A stretch of DNA of 64,000 bases from Chaetoderma sp. LZ-2023a (GCA_034401795.1 CM067369.1:137094496-137158495), one strand, 5' to 3'; counted from the stretch's first letter, positions 1 through 11,566 are shown. Notes: a model not told the origin generated them from the sequence alone. Program-made: numbers and translations.

Positions 1-155
1 TAATAGTTATTTTAGGTAAATAAACCTCCTATACTAAAAAATTGTATTAGTTAATAATATAAATGCCGTATTAAAAAAATATAGGCAAATTATCATTAAT
101 TTCCGAGGACTGCCGAACAAAAACTCTGATTTCCGGGAAGCGGGAAATCCCTCGT

Positions 156-173
156 ACTTGTGACGTCACAAGT
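156..173. promoter_or_regulatory. Palindromic CRE-type promoter element
   Basis: The 18-base perfect palindrome ACTTGTGACGTCACAAGT contains a full cAMP-response element (TGACGTCA). It lies about 480 bases upstream of the ATG of the small plus-strand gene and just before its presumed first exon. CRE palindromes are typical of TATA-less housekeeping promoters. The syntaxin promoter in this window carries the same octamer, so a promoter role is a reasonable inference, though no TATA box is visible nearby. Confidence 0.45.
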
Positions 174-179
174 GGAACC

Positions 180-408
180 GGTGAAAAAAGTAAACATGCC
201 GTCGTTTCCTGATAGACTACTCGGTCTCAGACGTGACAGATTTGTATGGAAATTGGGAATATGATATTTGGATGTCGATTGGGGCTAATAAGCGTATAGA
301 ATTAAAATATTGATCAATACTGCATCTGAAGCGGAGAATGTAATACACATTTCCAGACGATCGCTTAGCGAGGCCGCTCAAAGGCAATTAGCGGGTACTC
401 GGGTACTG
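180..408 (+). other. Candidate non-coding first exon of the small plus-strand gene
   Basis: The stretch ends in ...GGGTACTG followed by a good splice donor (gtatgtaag at 409). It follows the CRE palindrome, and no convincing conserved reading frame crosses it. I read it as a 5'UTR exon; the transcription start is not determined, so the left border is approximate. It may instead be ordinary intergenic DNA with a chance donor. Confidence 0.3.
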
Positions 409-636
409 GTATGTAAGAATCGGTTCCTCACAATGTTTATTTGTTTTTGTGAAAATTTTGTTTGTCACAAAACGCATTTATCAAGTTATAGAAAGTCAAA
501 ATGAAGAAATACTGTGTATCGTAGAGCACTAAAAGTCACATTGGACGGAATATACCAATTAATTCTTTTGATAGTCCAACGATTGGAGTACACCTGAAAA
601 GCTGGCTTGTAGTGATGAGCAGGTGATTGACGAGCC

Positions 637-3600
637 ATGACTGAGTCAGTGCAGGACAACGTGGGGGCAAGAAATGATACTTTACACTCAGAGGTGTCAA
701 TTCGCTTTCAAGTTATAAAGGTATAATCATAAATTTAATATTTACATATTGTAATTGTTCAAACAATTCGTTTTATTTCATTAATCCTATTAGAAGGTAA
801 TTAATTGAATTACTAAAACACCCGTTTTCATTAATTCCACTCAACCAAACCAATTGTCAACTGTTTAGCATGCTGGAAATAGACATTAGCACGCTGATGG
901 AGGTTTACTTTTGTTCACACACATAAATAAACGTAATGGATATTTCCAATTTATCCATCCATCATATGACATCAACTACGTGATGCATAGTATGACGTCG
1001 TAATCAATTACAGCAAGAATGACTCAATTTAGTCCATTTAAATGTTTAACAGTCAACATTGCATGAATTGTATGTATTTGCTATTTAATAATAGTCACAT
1101 TAGTTTCAAAATATTCAACAGCTTCCCTGTATAGTTTTCTGGAAATTGATAGTCAAGAAGTGCAGGGATCGATCGAGTCCCACACCAGCATTGTGTTGGT
1201 GTAGCTTAGCTAGAGATGAGTGGGGCATAGCTAAAACTGGAAAGGTGCGTTGTAAGAAAACTATAATAATGATGTATATATGTATTGATTTAGTTACTGT
1301 TAAAACATCTTGCTGTTGTGTATGTTTGGTGTGCATTAGGTTATTTTGCTACATGTACAAACCGGCATGAGAATTATGCGAGCAGTGTAATGATTACTAC
1401 CGTCATAAATTAAAATTTCTTTAAAAAATCAATAGAGGGGTTAAATAATATCAGATATATTGCACACAATCTTCTCTAAGGCCAAAATAAAAAAGGTTAT
1501 ACCGCCAGTCTATACTGGCATCTGTCATGTTAGTTCTCTCTATTTTTAATGAGCAGGCATAGATAAAGACAATGACCACCACTAACTGGTCCCTTAGCCT
1601 CTTCGATGAATGGTTGAGTTTAGAATCGATGAATGGTTGAGTTTAGATTTCCATTTAATTTTGAAATGCCTCCAACAAGTTAATCAGTAATATTATCACA
1701 GAGTGGAAATTATATGCCTATGAAGAGACCACCTTATGGAACACAAACAAGTAGCCACTGTATACAGTCTCCTCACCCTTTAACCCTTGAATTTCTTTTA
1801 AATTTTGATTTACTGATGCAAGAGATTATTTTTGAAATTTTACCACAGGAATGACTGGCTCGCTTATCGATCCAGTCGTTCCGATGGTAAATTTTCAAAA
1901 ATACCCTTCTTGGTCTGCAAATGGACATTTCTCAAGACCACTGCAGAATCCGTTTTTAGAGGTGACCTCACTGACCCTGAAGGTTTCATTGAAGTTAGAA
2001 AATGGGCTTTAACATAAACAAAGTAGTGGAATTAGTGTACAATCACTCCCCCCCCCTACACACACATCCCTGTGTTAACCCAAATCACACCAGTAGCTTC
2101 TGGGATATCCGTAACGCCATTATTTGATTTGTAGGTCATGTACATCTGAATTTTTCACGGGTGGTCGGATCACGGCCAAAGTCTGAACGATCCTTTGTTT
2201 GTTGCTAAGATTTGAGCCAAACCAGCTCAGTAGTAGATACACTTCTGGATACCAAATGCATTACCACCTACGGGATGAGGATTAAACTATGATTCCGGAA
2301 TTGATGTCAAGAGAGATCTCGTCTGTCTGGATAAATGTTTGAATATTTAACACTTTAATGGTTAAATTTGGTAACAAAAATCGGCATATCTCCTTACTGA
2401 ATGTTCATCTGCAGGTCATGAGAATTATATTTCTGACACTTGAATGACTGGCTCCATTATCAAGTCATCCAGTCCAGTGATAGGTTTTCAAAAATTAATC
2501 TCTTGACCATCATGCATGCTAGAACCCCAAATTGATTCGGTTATTGCTGTACAAGAAACATGAACTTTCAGTCTGATAAGCAAACATTTGCTTACCAGTA
2601 AATATTAACTACAGAGCGAGCAAGATCACCCTCCACCTAATGACAGATTTTCCCGTATGAAACATGGCAAGCCTAATGTACGGTTACAAACTTTCCTATT
2701 AAAATTTGAGACAAATTGGTTGACTGATCACAGCCAACATCTGAAAATTCTCTTTTCACATGATCAGCCTTTATTGTGTTAAAATTTTATCCAAATTTGA
2801 TCAGTAATTTTTAGCACACCCATTCTTAAGGGACAAGTGACTAAGCGAGCTTATACCATGGTGACCTTTACCTCTGTCGCCTGCCCATCTATAATTCTTT
2901 TTATGAAAATACTTTTGGCCATTAACCACCGATATTAATCAAATTGTGCTTAGATAGCTCTATGATAGTAGGCTTCCCAGAATTTATCCAGAAATTTGAT
3001 TGGTAAATTTTCCAATGGCCACCTGAAAATTTGACCTGGACATCTTGGATTTTACTATAATTCTTTTTAATCTTTCAAAACGTATAATTAAATCTTCTTA
3101 AAAATGACCCAATTTTAACCAAGCTTGGCTGGCATGACCTTAAACCGTATGGAATTTTTTGATACAAACTATTACTTGATTGGTTGACTTTTACAATGGC
3201 TATCTAGGATTTCAAAAATCTTTCAAAACACATTTTTGTCTTAAAGATGACAGTATGTTTCAACAAGACCTGTATGTAATTACCTCTAAGATGCTACATT
3301 ATATGATCATGACTTATGGAGAGGCGAATGGTTGCACTCCTCTTGCCTAAGGTTAATTCTAGGCGAACATCTCATAGATTGCCTATATTGTTTAGTAACG
3401 ATGATAGAATATAGAGGCGAGTACTAACACTGCTCGCTTCACTGGTTTAAATTTAAATTCAGGAGAGCAGGTGACTACTCCGCTTCGAAATTCTCCTGGA
3501 GAGACATGTATGATTCTTGACATTTATACAGAATCTGGTTGTTAAATCTTTTGTGCTCATTTTGGATTTCTGAAATTAGGAATGAAATTTGGTAAAAAAT

Positions 3601-4782
3601 ACTCAGTAATTAATACATTTTACTACTGGGCCGATTTCAATCAAACTTGGCTTCTATAGTGCTAGGCATCCGAATAGAATATACATAAAATTGATTGGTG
3701 GATTTATTTCAGCAGCTATCTTGGGTTTCCAGAAATCCCCCAAAAATTGTTTAACCCTTTAATGGTCATGCCAGCCCAAACCGGCCTCTGTTATGGTCTT
3801 GAGGAATGTCCATTTACAGACCAAGAGAAGACAATTTTGAAAATTTACCACTGGAATGACTGGCTTTATACCCGAGCCAGTTATTCCAGTGATAAATTTT
3901 CAAAAGTTGTATTCTCTTGGCCTGTAAATAGACATTCAATAGGCAGATATTACAATTTTTTGACCAAATTTGACCATTAAAGGGTTAACAGGTTACTCTT
4001 ACAAATGTCTGGCCACAATGTGTGCTTTTAAAACTAAAAACTATTGCTGGCAACAGTACTCCAGGTGAGCGATACTGAACTCCAGACATGCTATCAGATC
4101 TGAATGCAATACCTTATTACCTCTACAGGGCAAGGGTAATGAGACAATCATGATAAGCCTACAGGTACAATAACTGAAGCACTAGTGTCTCCATATTTTG
4201 AAAGTAAAACTACTAAAGGTGACAAGATGATTAAATTCTGTTTAGTCAAAGCATAATAATTAGGACATTAATCCTTTATCTCTCACAGACCAGCTATTAC
4301 CGATTTGTTATAATGTAGGGGAGATTCTGTTGAATATTTTGAAACTAATTTGACTGGGAACTTTTGCTCTATGGCAACAACAACTTCCAGTCAAATTATT
4401 AGCTTCAAAATATTCACAACATCATTATTGAATAGCTCTTGATATCGAGAGGCTGTAATTAAAAAGGTCAGGTCTTTATGAAAGTAGATACACCGATGTA
4501 TATTTTAGAAAGAATAATGCTGTAAGCCATTCAAGACAATAACAGTTTAAAAGCAGTATTATTTCAAAATATGTCTCAGTTTGAATTTTTGTTCACTTAA
4601 AGAGTAGACTTCTGAAAGTGCTTCAATATCCTTAATATCGATTCAACAAACTCGGGGAACATGCTTCATACATATATTTCAACATCTGTCTTTAACTGTC
4701 CTTTCTTTTGCAGGTCTTTGATAGTCGTGTTACTCATGTACTGAAGTCTTCTCTAGCAGAGTGTCAGTCTTACCCTGAGTGA
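637..4782 (+). CDS. Small two-coding-exon host gene, about 50 residues, unidentified
   Basis: Coding exon 1 is 637-720: ATG in a good context (GAGCCATGA), 28 codons, ending ...RFQVIK at donor AAG|gtataat. The upstream frame is closed by stops, which fixes this start. The terminal exon follows a strong acceptor (ctttcttttgcag) at 4,714 and reads VFDSRVTHVLKSSL... for 22 codons to TGA at 4,780-4,782. Both exons are phase 0 at the junction. A UTR of about 440 bases and an AATAAA follow, as expected of a true last exon. The product would be a soluble 50-residue protein with no membrane segment. I do not recognise the family. Further internal exons could be hidden in the 4-kb intron, which holds MITE and TTAA-element copies. 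Confidence 0.5.
935..1248 (+). mobile_element. MITE family B (decayed copy)
   Basis: The left end resembles TGGACCTTTCCAGTTTATCC (here ATGGATATTTCCAATTTATC) and the right end is ...GGGGCATAGCTAAAACTGG. The same layout recurs at 22,764-23,120 and 23,803-24,190. Internally it has ATGACGTC-rich segments and the right half of a hairpin (TTCAAAATATTCAACAG). No coding capacity is seen. Confidence 0.6.
1790..1970. mobile_element. TTAA foldback element family A, truncated copy
   Basis: It starts TTAACCCTTGAA and holds the family hairpin: GGAATGACTGGCT...CCAGTCGTTCC followed by GGTAAATTTTCAAAA and a TGCAAATGGACATT arm. The right TTAA end is missing. Non-coding. Confidence 0.55.
2347..2510. mobile_element. 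TTAA foldback element family A, decayed copy
   Basis: Begins TTTAACACTTTAATGGTTAA and contains GAATGACTGGCTCC...AGTCATCCAGT and TTTTCAAAA. More diverged than the copy at 3,751. Non-coding. Confidence 0.45.
2511..3750. repeat. Low-complexity intergenic repeats
   Basis: No gene is visible. The stretch holds decayed copies of the dispersed bivalve-type repeat (for example gcgagcttataccatgg at about 2,850) and loosely repeated segments of 120-180 bases built around 'aattttgacc/tggtcaaatttt' that also occur at 13.9 and 29.8 kb. Confidence 0.35.
3751..3988. mobile_element. TTAA foldback element family A, complete 238-bp copy
   Basis: Best-preserved copy. The ends are TTAACCCTTTAATGGTCA and TGACCATTAAAGGGTTAA, perfect inverted repeats flanked by or including TTAA. 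Inside, almost the whole unit is palindromic: GGAATGACTGGCT / AGCCAGTTATTCC at the centre, with TTTGAAAATTTACCACT / AGTGATAAATTTTCAAAA outside it. It encodes no protein. TTAA ends suggest mobilisation by a piggyBac- or Kolobok-type enzyme; that part is inference. Confidence 0.75.
4331..4428. repeat. Hairpin of MITE family B (solo)
   Basis: CTGTTGAATATTTTGAAACT ... CTTCAAAATATTCACAAC, arms of about 35 bases around a short loop with GGCAACAACAACTTCC. The same hairpin forms the core of full family-B copies elsewhere in the window. Confidence 0.6.
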
Positions 4783-5235
4783 CACTGCCCTTGAGGAAAT
4801 CTATGTGATTTTAGGTGGTTTAACCATTTATCTAGAAGACTAGACCCACTTTCTGAGATAACGACGTATCATGTGCATAACTTTGCTCAGTTGGATATGT
4901 GATGTTATAGTGTGTGCTTTAGTAAGAACTGCTATAATCCCCTGGCAGGATGAGAACTATCGCCATGTCGGACACTCAGTGTGGAGGCTTCCTTCAGTGA
5001 CACACACCTATTATTGATAACCTACTGTGAACAATATGCAGTATTCACACATGCGGCTACATTTCACTCACTGTCTGCAGATTTGATTTATATGGAACAA
5101 AATTCAGTACATACTGTGCTTTAATCAGGCGGAATTCTACTGTCTATGACTCTATGTTCTGAGAATATTATCATATATATACTGTTGCGATACAACAGAT
5201 TTAATAATCTTTCACAATAAAAACTGTTATTATTG
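4783..5235 (+). other. 3' UTR of the small plus-strand gene
   Basis: A non-coding stretch follows the TGA at 4,780. It is of low repeat content, unlike the surrounding DNA, and ends at an AATAAA followed by T-rich sequence. This supports the terminal-exon call. Confidence 0.45.
5216..5221 (+). terminator. Poly(A) signal AATAAA
   Basis: Canonical AATAAA in ...ttcacAATAAAaactg, 434 bases after the stop codon of the upstream terminal exon. Cleavage is expected 10-30 bases downstream. Confidence 0.5.
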
Positions 5236-6369
5236 CTTAAATGGTCAAATTTCGTTATTAGTCATTTGAAATTGTTGAAATTATCATTAATTTCAAAGAT
5301 TTGTGTCAATCAACGCTACCTCCAAAACAGCCACCATAATATATTATAATTTAAAGAAAATGAAAAGATGAACATCGAAATTGATTGGTACCATCATAGA
5401 GGAATAAAACTATTAACTCCAGTAAAATACCAGAGATGAATCAGAATAACTTAAAACGATGTTTCTAAACATAGACATTAAACATGTATTTATCTGAATA
5501 ATCAGAGCAATCATTTTACCCATATTGCAAACAATCAAAGGTGTAAGTGGACCTAAGTGCCCATCAGTGGGGTTTAAGTGCCACGCAAATAGTATTCCAT
5601 TTGTGCATTGATACCTATAACAGAGCTTATTTACTGGTGCAATACTGCTGATTATTTTGAAAACAATCTGACTGGAAGTAGTTGCTAGCAGCAGCAAGGA
5701 TTCTCAGGTCAAAATGTTTTCCAGTTGGCTAGTGTAATTTTCACTGATTGTTTCTATGGTCACAAAATGATGCCAGGAAATAATTTGAAACCATTTTCAC
5801 TGAAATTCTTTGCTGCGTATACCAGTGGCCTGTCAAATTGTTTTCAGAATAGTTTCGGGTATTTTATATCGCTGTAACTAGCAGATATACTAGTAGATCA
5901 CTGTTATATAACAAGTACAGTAATAACAGGACCGCTTGTAAAAAGGAACAGAATTAGATTTATCTCTCCTCGCGCATCTGAGCATTGGGAGGCATATTAA
6001 GGTAGTTTAGTTGCTTTAAGTTATTCTGATTCATTGTATCTTCTTTACTGGTGATAGTAGTTACATTACTGTATGGTGTTACCAATCAACACCATTTGGA
6101 AGCTCCCTTTTCCTTTACCTTAACCACATGCATCAAGTGTGAGCAAGGTTTATCCATGATGTTTTGTTGTCCATGAGTCTCTTAATTCTTTTGGTTTTAT
6201 CCATGAAACTCCAGTGTCAGTCTGACAGTCTATAGCTTTTTCAAGGGGGTTAATACAATATAAGAAAGCTGTTGGATATTCAGCAAATAATTTTACCGGA
6301 AGGCAGTGTTAGCATAACCCTTTCATTGACAAATCCCTGAAAAAAATTAATTCCGTACGACATAAAACT
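5236..6369. other. Intergenic stretch with no gene seen
   Basis: AT-rich sequence. It contains one degenerate family-B hairpin (about 5,640-5,720) and a simple TTTATCCATGA direct repeat near 6,150-6,210. Open frames here are short and have no coding look. Confidence 0.4.
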
Positions 6370-6475
6370 TATTCTGTTGAATATTTTGAAATTGATTTAA
6401 CTGGAAGTTGTTCTTTCCTAAGGCAGCAACAGTTTCTAGTCAGATCAATTTCAAAATATTCAACAGTTTTCCTCT
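6370..6475. repeat. Hairpin of MITE family B (solo)
   Basis: CTGTTGAATATTTTGAAATT pairs with AATTTCAAAATATTCAACAG; the loop has AGGCAGCAACAG. Nearly perfect stem of about 40 bases. Confidence 0.65.
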
Positions 6476-6545
6476 ATGGTTCCCTTAAAAATGAGATATG
6501 GGGAATTCATCCGTGAAAGGGTTAAAGCAAACAGGGGTCTGAAAA

Positions 6546-6590
6546 GCATAGCACAATGAAAGCATGGGCCTTCACAGTACACTCTGGTAT
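6546..6590 (+). repeat. 68-bp satellite, fragment left of transposon T1
   Basis: GCATAGCACAATGAAAGCAT...ACTCTGGTAT is the downstream part of the 68-bp unit found intact at 12.6-12.9 kb. It stops exactly where the left TIR of T1 begins and resumes at 11,428, showing that T1 inserted into this satellite. Confidence 0.75.
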
Positions 6591-6721
6591 TAGTCCAGTA
6601 AGAATTGACATGATTTTGGTCGAACCCGGACATTTTAAGTAACAAGCAAATTTATGTTTCAAAGTTGCCTATATATACCATAGTGTCTGCAGAAAAAATT
6701 CCCCATGATCCCCACATGGGG
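6591..6721 (+). repeat. Left terminal inverted repeat of T1
   Basis: Matches the reverse complement of 11,300-11,427 with scattered gaps. The inner end carries a small palindrome, TTCCCCATGATCC...CATGGGGAA, present in both TIRs. Confidence 0.8.
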
Positions 6722-7548
6722 AAAGTAGGTTATTTCAAGGTCAAAGTGGTGACCTCTAAAAACAGATTTTTGTTGGTTCATAAGCTATTCTTTTAATAAC
6801 CGTAACCAAATTTGGGTGAGAGGTTAGCAGTTAGGTTCTGAACATGTGACACATCTTTCGTGAAAAGGTCAACGGTCAAGGTCACAGCGCCCTAAAATCT
6901 CTTTTTGAAGCATTTTCGGCAGCATTTTTCAAAATTTGCTTACTCACGTCTCACTGGGAATACCTCGATGAATCATTGCTTGATCGATGTCCACATAGTC
7001 ATATTCCTGTCTCCAAAATTTGGAGTCAAACGGCCAAATGCCAAGGTCACAGTGGATAACTTTCTGCACCCTTTTTAGCATATTGTTAAATACATCTCGT
7101 TTGAGAAATATAGGTTCCGGGGTAATTTTAGAAATTGGCAATTTAAGTAAATTATATAAACCACATTTTATACGGTTGAATTTGTTTGTCGTCTGCTTGT
7201 TAGACATAGTAAAAGTTGAATATATGCCATATGAACCCCAGGTTGCGCCTGATTTAATATCCCTTTCCTTTCCCTCGTGTTTATATTGCATGTTTGATAT
7301 ATTTCGGTATTATTGTCCGTGCTGTCTCGTTGCGAGACGAAGTAAAACACGGATTTTGCTCGGATCAAGCACAGATTGCACTTGTTCTTTTTTCATGCTC
7401 GTACTTTCTCCAATTTCACGATTTACACTGTATGACCTTTGATTTCTTTTCATTCTCGCATTGTTGATCTTATAGCCTGTGTGTTATTTTCTATTCACCA
7501 GTTTTGGCGTGCTAATTTGAATGTGAAGCTTGTGCGGGCTAAACAGCG
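6722..7548 (+). promoter_or_regulatory. 5' leader region of the T1 gene
   Basis: About 830 bases between TIR and first ATG. No separate gene is seen; the open frames on either strand here are overlapping and non-conserved. By position it should hold the promoter, but I see no convincing TATA box. Confidence 0.35.
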
Positions 7549-10500
7549 ATGGCCGGGCTGAACACGCCCTGTATCATTTGCGATGTAGATATACAGATAC
7601 ATGTCAATGGCAGAGAACTTGGTGCTAAAGGGACACAAACCATAAACGAGGTTTCATTGAAACGAGGTGATGACATACATTTGAAAACATCTTCCGCTGA
7701 GAAGAACTATGTTCATGAAAATTGCTATAAAAATTATTCAAAAGGAAAACAACCAAAGAGAACTTCCAGTGATCCAGATTGTTCTGGTGTTACACTCCGT
7801 TTGGAAACGAAAAGCAAGCCTTTTGATTATCCAACACATTGCTTGATATGTACAAAGGAACTTGACTTTGATGATGTCAAGTGCCATCCAGACCGAGCAT
7901 CTCAGATATCTAGTGTGGAGATTGTATCAAGCAAAGAAAAAAGAAGTCTCATCCAAGAGTCACTAATGAAAAAATGTGACAATAGCCACGACAATCTAGC
8001 AGTAAATGTAAAAGCACGAATACATTTTGCGGGAGATCTCCGTGCAGTAGAGGCTCATTATCACTGAACTTGTATGACATTATTTATGCTAGGAAAAGGT
8101 GTTCCAGGGTGCGAGAATTGTGTTGACATTACATGTGGCAATTCTAGAAACCTTGACACAATTAATGATTGTGCTTTCTACAAGTTGTGTTACTGGTTAC
8201 AACAAACAGAGCAAATTGCAGGGTCAATTCTCCCTTCAGGAGCTGAGAGATCAGCTCGCAACATACTTGCCATTAGGTGTTCCGCCATACACAGAGAAGC
8301 ATCTGAAACGTCGCCAAAATTAACATACTTACATTCAGAGCTGGTGCAGATAACATTTTACATCAGTCATATATTGATGCAGACAACCTAGGAGACAGTG
8401 AAGAAACCCTAAAACAGACAAAACTGATAGGTGCAAAAATTAGAGACGATATCTTGAATATAGAACATGATAATGACACTTATCCAAGTCCATCAGAATT
8501 TGAATTGAGTGAATTAGAAAAGTCCATTCCAGACTCACTCCACACCCTTGTTGCTAACCTTTTCTCAGAATCAAGAAGTGAATCAGCCAACATGAAGAAG
8601 CAAATTCTGATAACTTCATTGTGCCACATCCTCATGCAGGCAACAGGCCAAAAATCATACATATCACCTCTTATGTTATCAGTTGGCCTCTTTATCAAGC
8701 AGACAACATGATCAAGGGTGCTCATTGATGTTCTGTCATCCTTAGGTCTATGTATATCGTATACTCAGATTCTGCAGTTTGAAAAGAGTGCAGCTGTTGG
8801 AAATCGAATGGATTCATTAATATCCGGTCTAGTTGAAGTCAGCAAAGGGGGCGGTTTCTGTCAGTGGGTAGCTGACAACTTTGACTATAATGAAGATACC
8901 AAATCAGGGCATGATACCACACATGTAATGGGTATAATTGCATGTCAAACTGAGACCTCATGTGAGCGTACACCAGAACCAGTTGTTAGACAGAATCCTT
9001 CTTCAGCAGATATAATACAAGATGGGAACTTCAGTTCAATCATCAAATGCTACAAGCGTCCTTTGAAATCATGTATGTCTGATGTTAAGATAGGAACTCT
9101 TAGCACTACAGACATTTCCACACGTAAATGTCAAATAATGGATACCCTGTGGCTGTTATCGAGTAGGCTTTCACCGAGTCCACCAACCTGGTAAGGGTTC
9201 ATGTCCGACATAAGTAAAGGAGAGTACTGCCGCACAAATGTGGTGTTCAACCCTATGGTACCTTTGAACCCTTCAACAGATGAAGTTGTTTATAGTACTA
9301 TGGTATATGTAAAACAGCAGGCCATGAAAGTCGGAATGTGCTGTGCAACACTTACCTTTGACAAACCATTGTATTTGAGTGCTTGCAAAATCAAGCAAGA
9401 CAATCAGAATGAATTTAAGAACATGTTCTTGCGGCTGGGAGGATTCCATTTACTTATGTCTTTCCTTGGTGCAGGGTGTAAACTAATGGAGGACAGTGGT
9501 ATTGAAGAGTTGTGGGGTACAGTGTATGCCAAAAACTCCTTACCTAAAATGATGGAGGGCAAATCTTATACTAAGACGCTAAGAGCATGCCTTTTAACAA
9601 ATGCAGCACTTCATCTATTATTGTTCGAGCCTGAAGTTAGCGATGCTGTGGACACTGACTTGTCAGAAGAACTAGCAGAACAATCGAGCAGTGGTGTTCA
9701 GAATGTAGATGTAGACTGCCGTATGGACACTGATAATGAAGCATCAGATTGTATGGACATGATTGACAATGATGATGATCATCATCAGGTTAATATGTCA
9801 GATAGAAATCAGAATAGTGAAAGCAATTTCCAAACAACTCCTATGCCAGGTAGTGGTTGTGAAGATCAATATACTGTTAATGAGGAACCTGTGGAAAGTG
9901 ATAACATTTGGTCACGTTTGAAAACATTCTACAGCTCCGTATTAGCTGGTGAAATCTGCTTGGATGAAATAACTGCAAATAAAGATCTGATTCAGCTGCA
10001 TGAAGAAGTGATTAGAAAAAAAGAATCTCACGAAGCCAACCGAACGGCAAAGCTATGGCTAATGTTTATGGGCATGGTTGAAATTACAATGCTTTTCATT
10101 CGAGCTGAAAGAACGGGTTGCTGGAAGTTACATCTTTTGGCAATAGAGAGAATGTTACCTTTCCTAGCAGCTGCAGGTCACAACAACTATGCAAAATGTT
10201 GCCGGTTGTATCTTCAAGATTGTCAGAATTTATGTGAATGTTTGGAAGAACCAATACAAAATGCAGAATTCACGATAAGAAGGAAGAAAACCCGATTCTG
10301 GAGTGGAACCTGGTCAGATATGACCACAGAACAATCACTGATGAGATCAGGGAAGACTGTAGGTGGACTCATCAATATTACACACAAAGACTCTGCAAGA
10401 AACATTTGGTTACTCACTGCACATGTTGTTGCTATGTACACTGATGCTCTACGTTGCCTTACCAGTAAGTTTACTGGGTCCTGGTCAGAACACCATAAAG

Positions 10501-11299
10501 AGATGCATCCAGGAAACATTAGAAAGGATTCGGAAGATGTGGAAACCTTCAAGCAATTCCTTTTAAGGAACAACCCATTCAGATCTGGCCAAGATAGTGA
10601 GCTCAGGAACATTGCAACTGGAGTAGTAGCTAATGAGCGCGTCAATGTAGATAATGCCCTACAAATTGGGACCACAATCCAAGAAAAACTGAATGAGAAG
10701 AAATTTGGTGATGTAAAGTTTAAGAGGGTAGAACAAGCTAAAACATTTGCTGCCATGCGAAAGCCCCTCAAAATATCTGGTGATGAAGTCTGAATGTCAT
10801 CACAGGAGCTGTACCATCGATTTGTGTCCATGTCATATGTCAATGGTTGCCCTCCTGACAAAAGTGTGTTTTCAGATGAACTTGCAACTGTATCGCCTGC
10901 ACTGTTCCAAGATGACCGGAGTATGAGGAAAGCAAATAAGGCGGATATGGCTAAATGTATACTGAGATGGATACAGAAATCACATCAGAGACAGTTGGAC
11001 CAGCAGCTAAAGTGCTTGATGGATGTGCTCTTTTGCACAAACTGGTTTGGGCCAAGACTGGCACTATGGAGGATGTTTGTGATGCATATGTGTCCTCTGT
11101 TGTCTCCCATTCTTCATATTGTCTTCCTCTTTGGGTAGAGTTTGACAGCTATGAAGTGGAAACAACAAAAGATCAGGAACAAAAGCGACGGCGAAAGGAG
11201 AAAATGTTCCCAGATGTTGTTGTGGAGATGAAAACACCAATACCTGGTGCCGAGAAGGCATTTCTTGGAAACAAAAAGAACAAGCAGGGTTTGAAAAGC
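7549..11299 (+). pseudogene. XPG/CXC-family transposon gene, copy 1 (decayed, C-terminus deleted)
   Basis: Starts MAGLNTPCIICDVD. The N-terminal 180 residues hold Cys/His pairs suited to zinc binding (CIIC 8-11, HENC 56-59, CLIC 98-101, and a DLRAVEAHYH...TC unit at 163-176). The core follows (VADNFDYN, W.GFM, LRLGGFHLL, MEDSGIEEL, INITHKD, NIATGVV) and is shared in order with copy 2 at 52.8-56.1 kb. The first two acids of an XPG-like site survive (VLDGCAL, VEFDSYE), then the frame runs into the right TIR: the EEAD, SPDTD, TGCDS and CXC parts are absent. In-frame stops lie at 8,065 (TGA), 8,709 (TGA), 9,192 (TAA) and 10,791 (TGA), with frameshifts near 8,200-8,330 and about 11,000. The longest intact block is 9,201-10,793. 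It is non-functional as it stands. Exact biochemical role unknown. Confidence 0.75.
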
Positions 11300-11427
11300 A
11301 TTTTCCCCAATTGGGATTCATGGGGAATTTTTTGTGGTCTTAATTTAGATACAATGGAAGAGTTCTGGGCAAAAATCTGGTTGTTACTTAAAATGTCCGG
11401 GTCCATTGTCGTTTCTTACTGGACTAT
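11300..11427 (-). repeat. Right terminal inverted repeat of T1
   Basis: Reverse complement of the left TIR. It begins immediately after the truncated 3' end of the gene, so the missing nuclease C-terminus was removed by a deletion reaching the TIR. Confidence 0.8.
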
Positions 11428-11566
11428 ATTAGTACAGTCATTCTATGTGAAATCATAGCACAATGAAAGCATGGGTCTTCACAGTACACTCAGGTATTGG
11501 TAGTCATTCTATGTGAAATCATAGCACAATGAAAGCATGGGCCTTCACAGTACACTCTGGTATTAG
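11428..11566 (+). repeat. 68-bp satellite, two units right of T1
   Basis: TATTAGTACAGTCATTCTAT...CACTCTGG units, the first resuming the unit interrupted by T1. Interrupted again at about 11,567 by another insertion. Confidence 0.75.

Larger units (their letters stand above)
6591..11427 (+). mobile_element. DNA transposon T1 (about 4.8 kb) carrying an XPG/CXC-family gene
   Basis: The ends are inverted: TAGTCCAGTAAGAA at 6,591 and TTCTTACTGGACTA ending at 11,427. The TIRs continue for about 130 bases (6,591-6,721 against 11,300-11,427), sharing CCCGGACATTTTAAGTAACA and AAAAATTCCCCATGA. The left flank ends ...CTCTGGTAT and the right flank begins TATTAGTACAG; removing the element and one TAT restores the satellite sequence, so a 3-bp target duplication (TAT) is likely. 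The only gene-like content is the broken reading frame at 7,549-11,299. No DDE transposase or other enzyme is recognised inside. Confidence 0.8.

Noticed and set aside
6944..7442. Overlapping open frames of 115 and 140 codons on opposite strands in the T1 leader
   Set aside because: They overlap each other antisense, lack domain-like patterns and lie in the non-coding leader of the transposon.
8065..8067. Selenocysteine recoding of the in-frame TGA codons
   Set aside because: No SECIS-like element noticed, TAA and TAG also occur in frame, and frameshifts are present; decay is simpler.
10223..10861. 212-codon minus-strand frame
   Set aside because: Exact antisense shadow of the conserved XPG/CXC core frame, whose sense reading matches copy 2.
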